NCBI RefSeq assembly: GCF_014898055.3
Contig: NW_023601212.1
Span: 56,904,329 to 56,968,328, forward strand
From: Talpa occidentalis
Taxonomy: Eukaryota > Chordata > Mammalia > Eulipotyphla > Talpidae
DNA length: 64,000 nt
Direction of reading: 5' to 3'
Every line of letters starts with the position of its first letter. Positions within the stretch are counted from its first letter, which is position 1. Below the pieces are notes generated by a model. That model made no database searches, had not been told where the DNA came from, and was given only the letters and a program-made list of their open reading frames with translations. Both the position numbers and the translations under genes were made by a program. Positions 1-11,560 of the stretch are shown piece after piece.

Positions 1-1169
1 TACATGTGATTACAATTCTCTAGAGGGAAATAGAAGGGAGTTATAAGAAGCTAACTTTGGGAAGTCAGACAAAGCTTCCTGGAGGATTGTTGGAGGAGTA
101 AATGTAAGTGATCATGAGTTGACCTTATAACTGGATCCTTCGACAATCAAGGTCTCATCCCCTCTTCTGTTCCTGGAATGTTGTTCTGCCCACCATTCAC
201 CCAGCAGGAGCCACTACGGTACACACACTTGAGATATTACTATGTGGTGGAGACCATCTGTCCTGTACTTGATTGAAAGCATGACTAAACTCTGTGTAGA
301 CCCTTAATATTCTGACAGGTGGGTCTTTCAGCAACCCAAGACAATCCTCATAAGTAAGCATTCTTGTTTATTAAAACTGCCATCTGACAACCTGGAGTGA
401 TCTGCCTCTTCCTCTTTTCCTCAGTGTATAGAGGTCAGTTTTGAATTTCAACTAGGTAATCCTCAAGGTTGCAAACAAACAAGGATGACTGGGAGATAGG
501 TATTTGAGGGTGGAGAGATGTGCCAGGTAGAAAGAAAGGCATATACAAAGGTGAAACATTTTGAGAAGGCTTGATGCTACTCATTATGGCTTGGTTGGTA
601 AACACTGGATTATGAAGCATGGATTGCCAGAAGTTTAGCTTCAATTGTGATGGCCATAAAGGGAAGGGTATGTTGACATATTGAGAAGGGTAGTTTTAGA
701 AAGAGCTCTTCAATAATGGTGGAACAAAAGGACTTCTTTGGAAGAGGAAAGGCCGGATGGGAGGCTAGTAAGAGAGTTGAGATACTACTCTGTAGTATGG
801 TATATCCTTTTATATGTTTAATTCACTTTTGAGGAGTTTCTGTTAATAGAAATACTCTCCATTATTTAGGACTTTGTGAATTACAGACCCCAGTGTTTCT
901 CCAATGTCCCCATGCATGTCTCCTAAAGAAGAGGCTAACTATTTCAAATAAAGGCTGGAAGTGATCTTTGTGGTCTTTACTCCCAACAGTCATATTTTTA
1001 ATGATGCTCCCTTTCCTTTTGTCTTTGCTGTTAGTTGTCACTGGATTGTATGAATGAGTACTGGGTCAATAATGTGACTCCTCAGGGAAGCCAGTTATCC
1101 TTGCAGAGAGTAGCGCCATAGACTTGATCTCTGCAGCTCATCATCTGAAGCCATGAGCTGACATTAGAA
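1..1169. other. Unassigned sequence, no gene seen
   Basis: I see no recognisable gene and no repeat that I can name here. The only open frame of note (435-644, minus) is 69 codons with no family resemblance. Composition is ordinary AT-rich mammalian intergenic DNA. Confidence 0.5.
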
Positions 1170-1380
1170 TTTAAACATCCAGAGAGGGAGAGGAGGAAGG
1201 GAAGCAGCACAATGGACTATGGTGGTGGACTCGGTGATTTGGTGGTGAGAGCACTACAATGGGCAAGACCTGAGTGGGGGTATCCTATACTTCCCAAATA
1301 ACAACAATAATGCATGCCAATATTACCTCAATAAAAACAAAATAAAAACAAAACTGAAAAAAAAACAAACAAAATAAACA
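1170..1380 (+). mobile_element. L1 3' end fragment (short)
   Basis: A G-rich stretch with 'ggtggtggactcggtgattt' runs into 'attacctcaataaaaac' and an A-rich tail near 1330-1375. The same order (G-rich 3' UTR, then 'tacctcaatt' and A-tail) ends the clearer L1 copy at 11345 and the copy at 48297. The 5' boundary is a guess and no clean target duplication was found. Confidence 0.45.
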
Positions 1381-1439
1381 TGGGGAACCCACTAATTTAG
1401 TCACTCACCCATTTTTTAACTTTTTCATTTGTTTATTTC

Positions 1440-1815
1440 CTCCTATCTTAGTCAATTCCTGCTGTCATAACAAAATACCAGAGACCATGTGGCATAAACA
1501 ACAGATGTTGATTTTCTCAGAGTTCTGGAGGCTCTAAGTCCAAGATCAAGGTGCAGGCTGATTCAGTTCCTGGTGAGGATTCTCTTCCTGATTTCCAGGA
1601 AGCTGCCTTCTTGCTGTGTGCTCTTATGACCTTTCTTCAGAGCACTGAGAGAAAGAGAATGATCAAGCTCTCTGGTGTCCCTTCTTATAAAGGCACTAAT
1701 ACTGCCTTGAAGGCCCCATCCTCAGGGGTAATTAAACCTAATTATCTCCCAAAAGCCTCTTCTTCAAATACATTATATTGAGGTAAGGGCTTCAAGAACA
1801 AAAAATATTCATAAC
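1440..1815 (-). mobile_element. MLT1-type LTR (ERVL-MaLR), antisense
   Basis: Read on the minus strand this has the order of landmarks of an MLT1 solo LTR. On the plus strand they appear as 'gctgtcataacaaaatacc', 'ataaacaacag', 'agttctggaggct', 'ccaagatcaaggtg', 'cttcttataaaggcacta', 'taaacctaattat' and 'ctccaaaagcc'-like text near 1750. It is a non-autonomous endogenous-retrovirus LTR with no coding capacity. The small plus-strand frame at 1551-1781 is an accident of this repeat. No internal region or partner LTR lies beside it, so it is probably a solo LTR. Confidence 0.82.
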
Positions 1816-2183
1816 ATTTCCTTCTTTGTTTTCCTGCCTTTCTTCAATATTTTTCCCTTTAACATGCATCTATTTAATATATTTGATGGGTGAGTTAATA
1901 AAAAATAAACTACCATAGACCTCGATGGAAAAGGAGTCTAGTGGAGAAAGACAAGTGAGAAGAGAAGAGAGCTGCCAGGGTTGTAAGCTGCCAGTGGTGA
2001 CAGAATTATGTTATGAAATACAGAGGAGAAACATAAACATTCACAGATATAACCCTCATGATTAGGGCAAACAGACAAAGGACAGAAAGGAGCAGGAGAT
2101 ATGGCATATTATTAAGAGAACTTTAGGAAACTCTTCAGTGGAGAAGAGATGCTTGCATATCTCTTAAAACAACTAGACATCAG
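1816..2183. other. Unassigned sequence between LTR and SINE
   Basis: Nothing is recognisable apart from the left copy of the SINE target duplication at about 2168-2183. Confidence 0.45.
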
Positions 2184-2451
2184 GGCCTCCCTGGTGGCAC
2201 AGGTGGTTGAGCGCCTCACTGTAAAGCTGTCCACAGCCTCTGCAGTGTGGGTTTGATCCCGGCTGGCCAGCAAGAATCCCACATGGTGCAGCAGACCTCT
2301 CCTGTCTCTCCTGCTGCTCCCCTCAGCAGTGTATTTCGTCAGTCTGCCTGTTCTGTTCCCTGCTCTGTCTCTGGTGAATCCTCTCATGCTCCCACGCATC
2401 TGGCCTATACCCCGGTTCTTGTATAAAAATAAATAAATCTTAAAAAAAACA
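2184..2451 (+). mobile_element. tRNA-derived SINE, older subfamily
   Basis: A full-length copy: tRNA-like head starting GGGCCTCCCTGGTGGCACAG, B box 'ggtttgatccc', body ending 'ccccggttcttgtat', then AATAAATAAATCTT and an A-run. It is flanked by a 16-bp target duplication, 'aacaactagacatcag' at 2168-2183 and 'aacaagtagacatcag' at 2452-2467, with one difference. Minus-strand open frames here (2112-2587) are repeat-derived and not genes. Confidence 0.9.
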
Positions 2452-2467
2452 AACAAGTAGACATCAG

Positions 2468-4543
2468 CCTGGAGGGGGTGTTGGCGATGGTGCCAGCCTG
2501 GGCTTGGTGCACTGGATGGAGAGAACACACACAGGAGTGTTGAAGTATGTGACAGCAAGTGTGTGCACAGAGAAGCAAGCTTACCATGAATGGAGAAACC
2601 TAGGTGACTTCAAAACTGTCAACAGCAGAGGCTGGGAAGATGGACAGTAGGCAGGTCATGGGAAGACATTTGATTTATCCTAAAGTTAAGTCCTGTATTA
2701 AGAGGTTTTAAGGAAGAGAGTGAAGCACTGTCTGTTTTATAGAAGAAGGTGTAAACTGCCTAAATACTCAAGTCTAAAAATGAAAAATAACAAAAATGTT
2801 TTTAAACAATATCATCAAACAGTTAATACATTATAGAACTAGATGTTTTTTCATTGCTGTGTGAGAAAAGTTGTTGAATGATATGTAGTACATAGTACTT
2901 ATGCAAATGTTGAAAATCAAAGCATGTTATGTATTCTGCATAGATATACATGTATGTATATAAATTACTACAATAAAAAAGAAATGGAAGGAATGAATTC
3001 ATGGTGTTGGTTGCCCCTGGAGCATGTGTGTATGCATGGAAGGAATGAAATAGAATTTGGTATAGGATCAATGGAAACCTCAATTGAAGTTTCCATTGTT
3101 GCTTCAGTTTTACCTGTAATGTTTGATTTATTGTATTTAAGAAATAAAACTATAAGGCAAAATAAACCCAGAAACAGACAAAAGAGTGACATGAACAGAT
3201 TCACATTTTTGGAATTTGGATGAATTTAGAAAGGTGGAAGGTAGAAAGGCAAGCTTAAAAATATAGAAACACAATGGTGTTTATTTGTGAAATTGCTTTC
3301 AGTGTTGTTTGTCCTATTGATGGAAGATAAGTTCCAATATTGACTTTACTGATACAGGATGTTACATAGACATGGTAAAAGAGCAAAACTATTAGAGTTT
3401 GTATAAAATAAATATGAATGTAGACAATATTCAAGAGATGTTCACCATATGTAGCAGATCAGTTCTAGAAGACTTGATGACCAAGGAGATTTATGAATTC
3501 TATAATGGTAGTGAAATGTTCACTCCTCTTAACCATTTATTTGGCTGGCATATCCTTTTTTTTTTCCTTACTTGTCTAGATCAAGAACCATTCTATAACA
3601 ATGCAACATACTGCCTTGGGAAAGGACCTCATATCCCTATGTCAGAGAGAGTAGGCCTTATCACCAGAGATAGTGATTGCTATTTTAACGTTAGAACTGT
3701 GAGCGATGGTGAGGGCATATTCTTAAAAGTTTCCCTCTGACCTTGAGTTATAGAACTAAGACCTAAATGGGAACATTATTAGATTTTCTAAAATTTCCCA
3801 GGGAGTTTCCATTTTGGAATTGTGAAGTTAACTTGATATAACCCAAGGCTTTCTCTTCCTTAAGTAAACACTTACTCAATGGGATTTACTACCCTATAGA
3901 TAAGTAAAATTTTAATGAATGATATTTCCTTTCATCTTGTTCAGAAAATGAAAAAAACTGCTGTTCACTTATCCCATCCTCCCTGAAAGGAGGAAGGACA
4001 TTTAATCTGCATGTCACTTTCTTTTGCCAGAAGTCAGTAACCCCCAGTATTTATAGCTCCTTTTGAAAGTCCATTAGTAATGTTGCTTTTTTTTTTTTTA
4101 GACCTTTCTTGCCTTATGCACTGACATCAGCATATTTCTGGTTTCTACTTGGACCTAAGGGAGAGTTTCTGGGGCTGTTCCTCTTTCATTCAACTTCTTG
4201 TTCATAAATCCTGTCTAGATTTCTTAAGTCTCTTCCTATCTTTCTACTTATTATTCATTAAGTCTTGTTCCTAGAATGTATGTCATCCCAAATAGCCACC
4301 CACATACTTCACAGGTTCAAGTTATGACACCTATGATCTTGTGGTGTGTGTGACCACTTCTCAGATGTAGGGCTTGAGTGTTATGTGGGGAAAGTGCTCT
4401 GCTGTGCTGCACAGAAATTGTAGGCATACAGGGATGAGAACTATATTCCAAAGAGCTCTAATTTGACAAAAGGTGATTACCTGATATTTAAATGCAGATG
4501 GATTATCAGGTGAAAACAACTTATTATGGAAATGTCTTTTCAG
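2468..4543. other. Unassigned sequence, possibly old L1-like parts
   Basis: No gene is recognised. A 113-codon plus frame at 3399-3740 has no family motif, no Kozak-like start and a poly-T slippage-prone run, so I do not call it. The AT-rich stretch 2810-3240 contains a 30-bp palindrome listed separately. Confidence 0.45.
3069..3098. repeat. 30-bp near-perfect palindrome
   Basis: The sequence reads 'caatggaaac' to 'gtttccattg' around a central 'ctcaattgaa', and only one base pair of the palindrome is mismatched. As a result the peptide METSIEVSI can be read from both strands. It could be cruciform-forming or chance. No repeat family is identified. Confidence 0.8.
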
Positions 4544-4815
4544 GATTTATTTATTTATGCATACAAGAACTGGGGTGCAGGCCAGAGGTGTGAGGGGTGA
4601 GAAGATTCACCAGAGACAGAGTGGGGAGAACAGGCAGACTGACTGAAGTACACTGCTAAGGGGAGCAGCAGGCAAGGCAGGAGAGGGCTGATGCGCCATG
4701 TGGGTAGCTCCCTGGCCAGGTGGGGATCAAACTCATGCTGCAGAGGCTGTGGATAGCTTCATAGTGCTGTGCTTAACCCCTTGTGCCACGTTGTGCTTAA
4801 CCCCTTGTGCCACGT
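4544..4815 (-). mobile_element. tRNA-derived SINE, older subfamily, antisense
   Basis: Antisense copy beginning at its tail ('gatttatttatttatgcata', 'caagaactggggtgcaggcc') and ending in the tRNA head. The head carries a 24-bp tandem duplication (4768-4791 and 4792-4815). I did not find a convincing target duplication, so the outer limits are approximate. Confidence 0.85.
4768..4815. repeat. 24-bp tandem duplication in a SINE head
   Basis: Two identical copies of 'tgtgcttaaccccttgtgcc' followed by 'acgt' lie head to tail. The unit covers the SINE's A-box region, so this copy carries the A-box segment twice. Confidence 0.9.
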
Positions 4816-4843
4816 GATAGCCACGTTGGGTGTGTCTCATATA

Positions 4844-4880
4844 CAACACACACAACACACACACACACACACTCACACAG
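4844..4880. repeat. (CA)n microsatellite
   Basis: An interrupted CA repeat follows the SINE head. It is probably length-polymorphic. Confidence 0.9.
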
Positions 4881-5559
4881 AGGCAATGAAGAGTTAAAAA
4901 GAGTAAAGTACTTGGTTATACATGCATATAATGAAATAAGACTAAATTATGTCACATATAACAGCTTTTAACTTCAATCTTTAGCTGAGTACATTTACTA
5001 CATGAGACAGGAATATAGTCACAGATCATTAGACATTATAGTAATGAGAGAAGGTCTTCCAGGCATTCCAAAAAATATTTATTTCTCATCTAGAATCATA
5101 CATGACTTAAAGCAAAGGAAAACAAAGCAAAACTACTCTCGTGGAGCAGGAGTAGGCATTTGATGAATTATACAGTCAGAGTCACATGACTTGTTAGCCT
5201 GCATTGCAAATATCTGTGCAGTAGCAATTAAGAGGTAGAAGTAGAAATAGAAGAGTGATGGAAATAGAAAGACCCCTGTACTTTTGCATAATCTGATGGT
5301 GTAGCTGCTTTTAGATGGAGGGAAGTTGTCAATACTGTACAGTGTCAGGGTATTTTTTTTTTTGCAGCCTGACTTCATTATTTTATTCAAAGTATGTGAT
5401 GAATTTTGAGATGATTCACCAATATACAAATATTAGGATGAAAACTTATGGCACAAATATGTTAATTTTAAAGAATTATTTGTTTTGTAAAATTTTTCTA
5501 GTTATAAATTCTCTCTTTGGAAAGCATAATTTGCATAACACAGGATTTAGAAATTTTAA
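4881..5559. other. Unassigned sequence, no gene seen
   Basis: Two small overlapping open frames on opposite strands (5133-5429 minus, 5315-5575 plus) show no recognisable protein. Nothing else is identified. Confidence 0.45.
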
Positions 5560-6349
5560 GCATTTCTTTTATTGAATTTTGGCAAATATATCCAATACCA
5601 CAATAAAGATATTTTAATCACCCAGAAACTTCTTTCATGCCAATCCTAGTCAATTCCCACGTCCAACTGGCAACCAGTGATCTGATTTCTCTTTCCTGTT
5701 CTTGAAAATCATATAAATGGAATCATACACTAGGAGTACTCTTATGCCTGGTTCTTTTTGTATAAGGCATACTTAAGAAATATTTATTCAGGTTCTGTGT
5801 GTTTCAGTAGATATTTTATTAATAAGTAGTATTCCATTAAAATGTTTATTCTCTTGGACATTTTGATCTCTTCTAATTTTGGTTATGAAAAAAGCTGCTA
5901 TAAATATTCTCAAACAATGTTTTGTGAGTGTGTTTTCATATATTTTTGGTTACATTTGCATAAAGGGAATTATTAGACATGGGGTAAATTCATATTTAAA
6001 ATTTTAAGGAGCTACCAAATACTCCCCAAGTGATTGACTAATTTTGCACTTTTACCAACAGTAATGTCTGACAATTCCAGTTGTGATACATTCTCAGCAA
6101 ATTTGGTGTTGTTTTTTAATGGTAGCTCTTTCAGTTAGTGTATTATAATAAGCAGTATCTAATCCTTTTAGATTGCAATTCCCTGATAAATAATGTTTTG
6201 GAACACCTATTTATGTTCAAGTGCTATTTCTGCTCCTATCATGACTTGGTGAAATGTTCGACTGTATAGTTTACTTTGTAATTGTGTTGCTTGTCCTTTT
6301 GTTAATAGTTTGTAAATTCCTTTTATATTCTGAATGCAATTTCTTTATT

Positions 6350-6385
<36 letters not shown>

Positions 6386-6775
6386 ACTACTTTATATGAG
6401 ATTGTGACAAGCCTTTTTATGTTATAACCTTGTGTGTATGTTTGTGTGTATATTGTCTTTGATGTTTATTATTTGTTGGTTCTTTTTGCTTACCTTCATT
6501 CTTTCATACAAAGTAAGGTTTCTTTCAGACAGCGTTTTCCTTTTACCTAAGGAAGGTTTTTAACATTTTTTGAAAAGTGAAGATCTGTTGGAAAACAGTT
6601 CTTTCATCGTTTGTGTATCTGAAAATATCTATTTTGCTTTTCCTTTGAAATGTATTTTCACTGAATTAGAATTCTAGGTTGAAATTTTTTTATCAGCACC
6701 TTAAGGATATTGTTCCTTGTCTTTTAACTCCAATGTTCATAATGATAAATTAATGAATAATATATATTATTGAAA
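5560..6775 (-). mobile_element. Ancient L1 (L1M-like), ORF2 3' part, antisense
   Basis: The plus strand shows the degraded antisense landmarks of the L1 ORF2 C-terminal region in order: 'aaaagctgctataaatattc', 'gggaattattagacatgggg', 'aaggagctaccaaatactcc', 'ttttaccaacagtaatgt', and later 'ttgtaaattccttttatatt' and a 'ttattggatatat' motif. Divergence is high and every frame is broken. The segment past about 6480 resembles the antisense L1 5'/ORF1-proximal text seen elsewhere in the window, so the interval may be a mosaic. Confidence 0.7.
6352..6381. repeat. (AT)n microsatellite
   Basis: Fifteen uninterrupted TA/AT units, grown inside an ancient L1. Confidence 0.95.
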
Positions 6776-7600
6776 TACCATTGGCTTGCAGCATCGTATA
6801 TGACTTAGAGGTATGGGGTCACCTGTGTTACCACACTACAGCTACCACTGAGGTGAAAGCCCTTGACCATTGTCCATACTTGACTCCTTCACCCCCCACT
6901 TTATTCTCCCCCCACCTCCCTCACCCTTTGGTAGCCTCAATTTCTTTCTTTTTTTTTTTAAAAGATTTATTTATTTATTTATACAAGCACTGGGTACAGT
7001 CAGAAGCGCGGGAGGGTGAGAGAATTCACCAGAGCCAGAGCGGGGAGCAGAGCAGGCAGAAGGACCGAAGTACACTGCTGAGGGGAGCAGCGGGCGGCAG
7101 GAGAGGTCTGCGCGCCATGTGGGACCCTCCTCTGGTGGCCGGGGAACAGCCGGGGATCGAACCAGCGCTGCAGAGGCTGCGGGCAGCTTCGCAACCCAGC
7201 GCTCAACCCCTGCGCCACCAGGGAGGCCCTGGTAGCCTCAATTTCTAAAGTCAGACGTTAGGGTTTGTTGTTTGTTTGCTTTTTATCTGACCTTTTGTCT
7301 AATTTCTCTATATTCCACATATAAATGCATCATCCAGTGTTTGTCTTTCTCCTTCTGACTTGTTTTGATTAGCATAATCCCCTCTAGTTATACTGGGGTT
7401 GCTTCAAAAGTCAAGCGTTATCATTCACGGATACCACACCCTCCTAACCCACTTATTTGTCTTTGGGCATTTAGATTGTTTCCATAGCTTGCATATTGTA
7501 AATAGTGCTGCAGTGAACATAACAGTGCATATATGCCTTTATATTAGTGATTTTGCATTATTTGGGTAGCTACCTAGGAGTGGAATTGCTGAATAATATT
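6776..7600 (-). mobile_element. L1 3' end, intermediate age, antisense, split by a SINE
   Basis: Antisense L1 3' UTR and ORF2 C-terminal end: C-rich 3' UTR text around 6895-6930, 'ctatattccacatataaat', 'tgacttgttttgattagcat', 'ttgggcatttagattgtttc', 'agtgctgcagtgaacataac' and 'ctacctaggagtggaattgc'. A young SINE splits it at 6946-7230. The copy is 5' truncated. Its 3' UTR belongs to the same group as the copies near 20530 and 10160. Confidence 0.8.
6946..7230 (-). mobile_element. tRNA-derived SINE, young subfamily, antisense, in an L1
   Basis: A near-consensus antisense copy ('tacaagcactgggtacagtc', 'agggaggccct'). The 16-bp target duplication is perfect: 'ggtagcctcaatttct' at 6930-6945 and 7231-7246. 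It interrupts the L1 3' UTR, so it is younger than that L1. Open frames on both strands here (6781-7248 plus, 7000-7218 minus) are read through the SINE. Confidence 0.95.
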
Positions 7601-10155
7601 GATAAAAGCTTTTATGTAATTTTTTCTGTCTGCTTTCAAGATCTTCCCATTATCTTTGGCTTAAGAAATCTATTATGTGCCTGAGTGTCATTTTCTTATA
7701 TTTATCTGGTATACATATTGATGAAATTCTCTGATTTATGTGTTGCTAGAAATTCTTGACCATTATGTTAAATTATTTATTCTGCTCATTTCTCTTTTCT
7801 GTCTAGTATTCCAATAACATACACTTAGATCATTTGATATCTCTTCCTTCCCTTATCTTAGTTGGTCTGTATCATTTTCACATGCCTTCCCCCACTATTT
7901 ATGCTTCAATAGAAATAACATATTGAACCATATTAGTATTCGCTGATATTTTCATCTGCTGGATACAGTTTACTTAGTTTACAATGATAATCCAATTGAA
8001 AAAAAATTCATCTCAAATATTTTATTTTTTCATATTTAGTATACATATGGTATACACTGTTGTAGAGAGGGAGACAGAGTCTGCCTGGAACTCTTTGTAA
8101 GGTTTGGAAATATTAAGGAGCTTCTCTCAGTTTTTCTGTTCCACACTGAGACTTCAGCAGTTTTTCCTCACTTACAACTTGGGGAGCACTGAACCCAGGG
8201 CATCTAAAGAATACTCAGAAAAGGCTCGTAGAAAGGAACTGTGGATGGGCATACACTCTCCTCAAGTGTGAGGATTTTAGGAATGCTCAATTGCTACAAC
8301 AACTCACACTTCGGCTTCAAAAATATGTTCATAAATTCAGCTCTTTTCTTCTTACCCTTTCTGTAAAACTTCCTCCTCTTGATACTGCTCCATCAAGAAT
8401 TAAGTAGCTTTGTGTTCCTTCTTGTAACACTTTAATTATAGTTCATTATTTTTTGTGACTTCCATTTTGATTTTGTGGATTATGTGGCAGAAGTAACACA
8501 TCCAGTGAATTATTTTTCTTTATACTTTTATTTTTATGCTGAGATTTTCCCATTGGTTTACACATTAGTCCCATCTTTTCTTAATGTCATTGAGCATAAT
8601 GTAAACAGCTGTTTTAAAGTCTTTGTAAAAATTCAGCATCTGTTTCTACTGACTACTAGATTAGAGTTTCATGTTCCTACTTACTGACATGTGTAGTGAT
8701 TTTTAATTTTGATATAATTTTATCTGATTTTTGTTGTTATAGTATAAATTGATCATCTTTTTACATTTAATCAATTTGTATCCCTATATTTAAAGTGAAA
8801 ATTTTTTAATGCACAGCATATAATTCAATCTTTTTAAAACTAATTTGACAATTTTGTTATTTAGATTATTTAAATTTAATGAAAATTGCTATGATTGGAT
8901 TTAAATCTACTGTGTTGCAATTTGTTGCATCTGTTCTTTGTGACTTTATTTTTTATTTTATTCCTTTATTTTAGGTAAACTCAGTAATATTTATAATTCC
9001 ATTTTATCTCCCATTTTGTTTTTTGAACTATGACTTTTATAGTAATTGCTTTAGGGTTTGTAATATGGAGTTTTAAATGATCTTATTCTTTCTCCAGGTA
9101 ATATTGTTCCACTTCTCATACAGTTCAAGAACCTTACAATATTATATTCCACTTCCCCTCTGCCAGCCTTTGTGCTATTACTGTCATAACTTTTATTACT
9201 TTATGTAATGTCCTTAATTTTAAGCTTGGGGGGGTCATTGAATTTCTTGCCTCTGTTATTTTATAGTGCACATCATATATGGAAAAAAATAAATTTTCCC
9301 CCCAAATATGTATTTTCCCCCTCTACCCTGTGTCATCTCTTCTTCACAGGTTCAAATTGCATGTAAATTAGATGATTGAAAATCACTGATGCTCTTTCAT
9401 TTTTTTCCTTTTTTTCTTTTTCTCTGTTAACATTTGATTAGTTCTTTTTGTTATGTCTTCATATTTACTAATCTTTTCTTCTATAGAATCTAATCTGCTT
9501 TTAGTTTCACCCACTATACTTTTCTTGTCATACGTTATAGTCTTATCTCCACGAATAGTTTAGTCTTTTTAATGTTTTATTTGTCTCTATCTAACATTCA
9601 TAATCTTTCTTACACCTTCTTGAACAAATGGAATATGGTTACATTAACTATTACTGTTCTTGTATATTACTTCTGCCATTCATGCTATTTATGTGTTTCT
9701 TTATGTGAGGTGATTTTTCTCCTATTATGGACTTAATAAATTTAGCTTCTTTGCATCTTTCATCCTTTTGTGTTAGATAACTGCTATCTAAACATTCTTG
9801 TGCTATAAATAACCTTCAGCTGTATTCTAGAACTTAGGTAAGTTATTTCAAAACCATTTGATCTTTTTGAGACATAATTTTGAAGTTCATTAGGTGGCAC
9901 CAGAGTAGTTTTTATCTAAGGATGAATTACTTCTACTCCTATAATACCTTAGTGAATTATGAGGTTTCCCAACTCTGGTATTAGAACATGACCTACTTCT
10001 AGTCATGTTTGAGCTCTGAAAATATACTCCTCTGTTCCTTTTTGGTATTTCTTTCTACAGCCTTAAAATTTGTAAACATGCATACTCAGATTAGTTCTCA
10101 GGTAAATGTCTGAAGTTGAGCCATCACAGTTGTTTTTCAGTAATATGTTCTCCTC
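7601..10155 (-). mobile_element. Mosaic of ancient L1-derived sequence, antisense
   Basis: AT-rich, T-heavy plus strand with scattered antisense L1M/HAL1-like landmarks. Examples are the 'ccattatctttggctt' and 'gtgcctgagtgtcattttc' order near 7650-7700, 'cttgaccattatgtt' near 7755, and 'taattgctttagggtttgta' near 9040. All frames are closed. I cannot separate individual insertions, and part of this span may be unrelated unique sequence. Confidence 0.5.
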
Positions 10156-10159
10156 CATT

Positions 10160-11345
10160 AAAAGTGCATTAATGACTTGGATTTAAAACCATAAACTATA
10201 AAATACATAGAGGAAAAAATGCCCAAAACATTCCACAACATTGGTTTTAGTGATGTCTTTGGAGGCTACAACCCAATAGCAAGAAAAACAAAAGCAAAGA
10301 TAAACAAATGGGACTGCATAAAACAAGTTTCTGTACAGTGAGAAAGCCCCTATCATTTAAAAATATACACCCTACTGAGTGGGAGAAGATATTTGCACAT
10401 CATACATACAAAGGACTGATATCCAAGCTCTATACAAAAGTCACACAACTCAACAAAAAGAAAACAAAACACCCAAACAAAAATTGGACAGAAGAGCTAA
10501 ATAGACTTCCAAAAAAGACATACAGATGGCCAAAAGGCATATGAAACTTATCATCAGGGACAGGAAAATAAAAACTTCAATGAAATACCACCTCAGTCCT
10601 GTGAGAATGACCCATATTAAACAAACAAGCAAACAGAAAAGAGCAGCAAGAAATGCTGGTAAAAGTGTGGAGTAAAGGGAACTCTCCTACACTGTTGGTG
10701 GGAATATCAACTAGCTCAGCCCCTATAGAAACTATGTGGATGTTCTTCAAAGTACTAAAAATAAGTATACCATGTAGTTCAGATATTCCACTCCCAGGTA
10801 TTTACCCAAAGAATACAGAAAATAATTTGAAGGGCTAGAAGATGTCCTATGGTCATTGCAGCACTTTTTACAATAACCAAGTAACTGAAACAACTTAAAT
10901 ACCCAATGGCAGAGGAGTAGATTAAGAAGATGTAGTATATGTACATGGTGGAATACTACACAGCTCTAAAAAGATGAACTTTTGCCATTTGTGACAAATG
11001 GATGGAATTGGAGCAGATTATGCAGGTGCAATAAATCATAGGGAGAAAGGCCACTACAGGATAATTTTACTCATGTGTGCAATAAAAAGAAATAAGGCAA
11101 AGGATCTGACAAAACTAAATCAAAACAAGCTGTAGAAATGTGACTGCAGAATTGAGACTACTAGAGGGAAAAGGAAGATAGAGGTTGGAACAAGGTTGGG
11201 AGGGAGTCTAGTGGTCAATGGTAAAGGACAATGGGTGCTTTGGTTGTGGCTTCTGTATGGTGACATGCATCTGAAGAGGTGTTAAACCAATCTTATAAAT
11301 CATATACAGTGTTGTAAACTAATAGTACCTCAATTAAAAAAGAAA
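10160..11345 (+). mobile_element. L1 3' portion (ORF2 C-terminus and 3' UTR), sense
   Basis: Sense-strand L1, 5' truncated. The ORF2 C-terminal peptide is recognisable in pieces: '[12 protein letters not shown]' and 'IPLPGIYPKNTEN' in the frame 10653-10838, and 'cagcactttttacaataacc', 'ggtggaatactacacagctc', 'tggatggaattggagcagat' downstream. The 3' UTR ends in 'catatacagtgttgtaaact', 'acctcaatt' and a short A-run at 11345. Frames are broken by several stops and shifts, so it is dead. It is an intermediate-age subfamily, distinct from the young copies at 29475 and 39041. Confidence 0.9.
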
Positions 11346-11560
11346 ATTCTCCTCTAGTACATTGCCATTTGAACTCTGCTCACATTGGCTATCCCCTTTG
11401 TCCAATCTGAATCTCCTCAATTCAGGGACATCACTGGGATGGAACATGAATCCCTCCCCCTTGCCCTGCCTCTTGAAAGTTCTCTCCAGTAAGTAAAGTA
11501 CCACAATTGTAGCTCTACCATCCATTTGTTTCCATTTTCTTGTTGGTCCCTGTCTCTATT
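11346..11560. other. Unassigned sequence
   Basis: A short single-copy-looking interval. The 63-codon minus frame 11334-11525 is not recognisable. Confidence 0.4.

Noticed and set aside
6781..7248. 155-codon plus-strand open frame
   Set aside because: It spans antisense L1 3' UTR and an antisense SINE. It is a chance open frame in retroposon sequence.
7390..7420. 'ggggttgcttcaaaagtcaa' resembling a mariner TIR
   Set aside because: It has no inverted partner or TA duplication and falls in line with the antisense L1 3' end.
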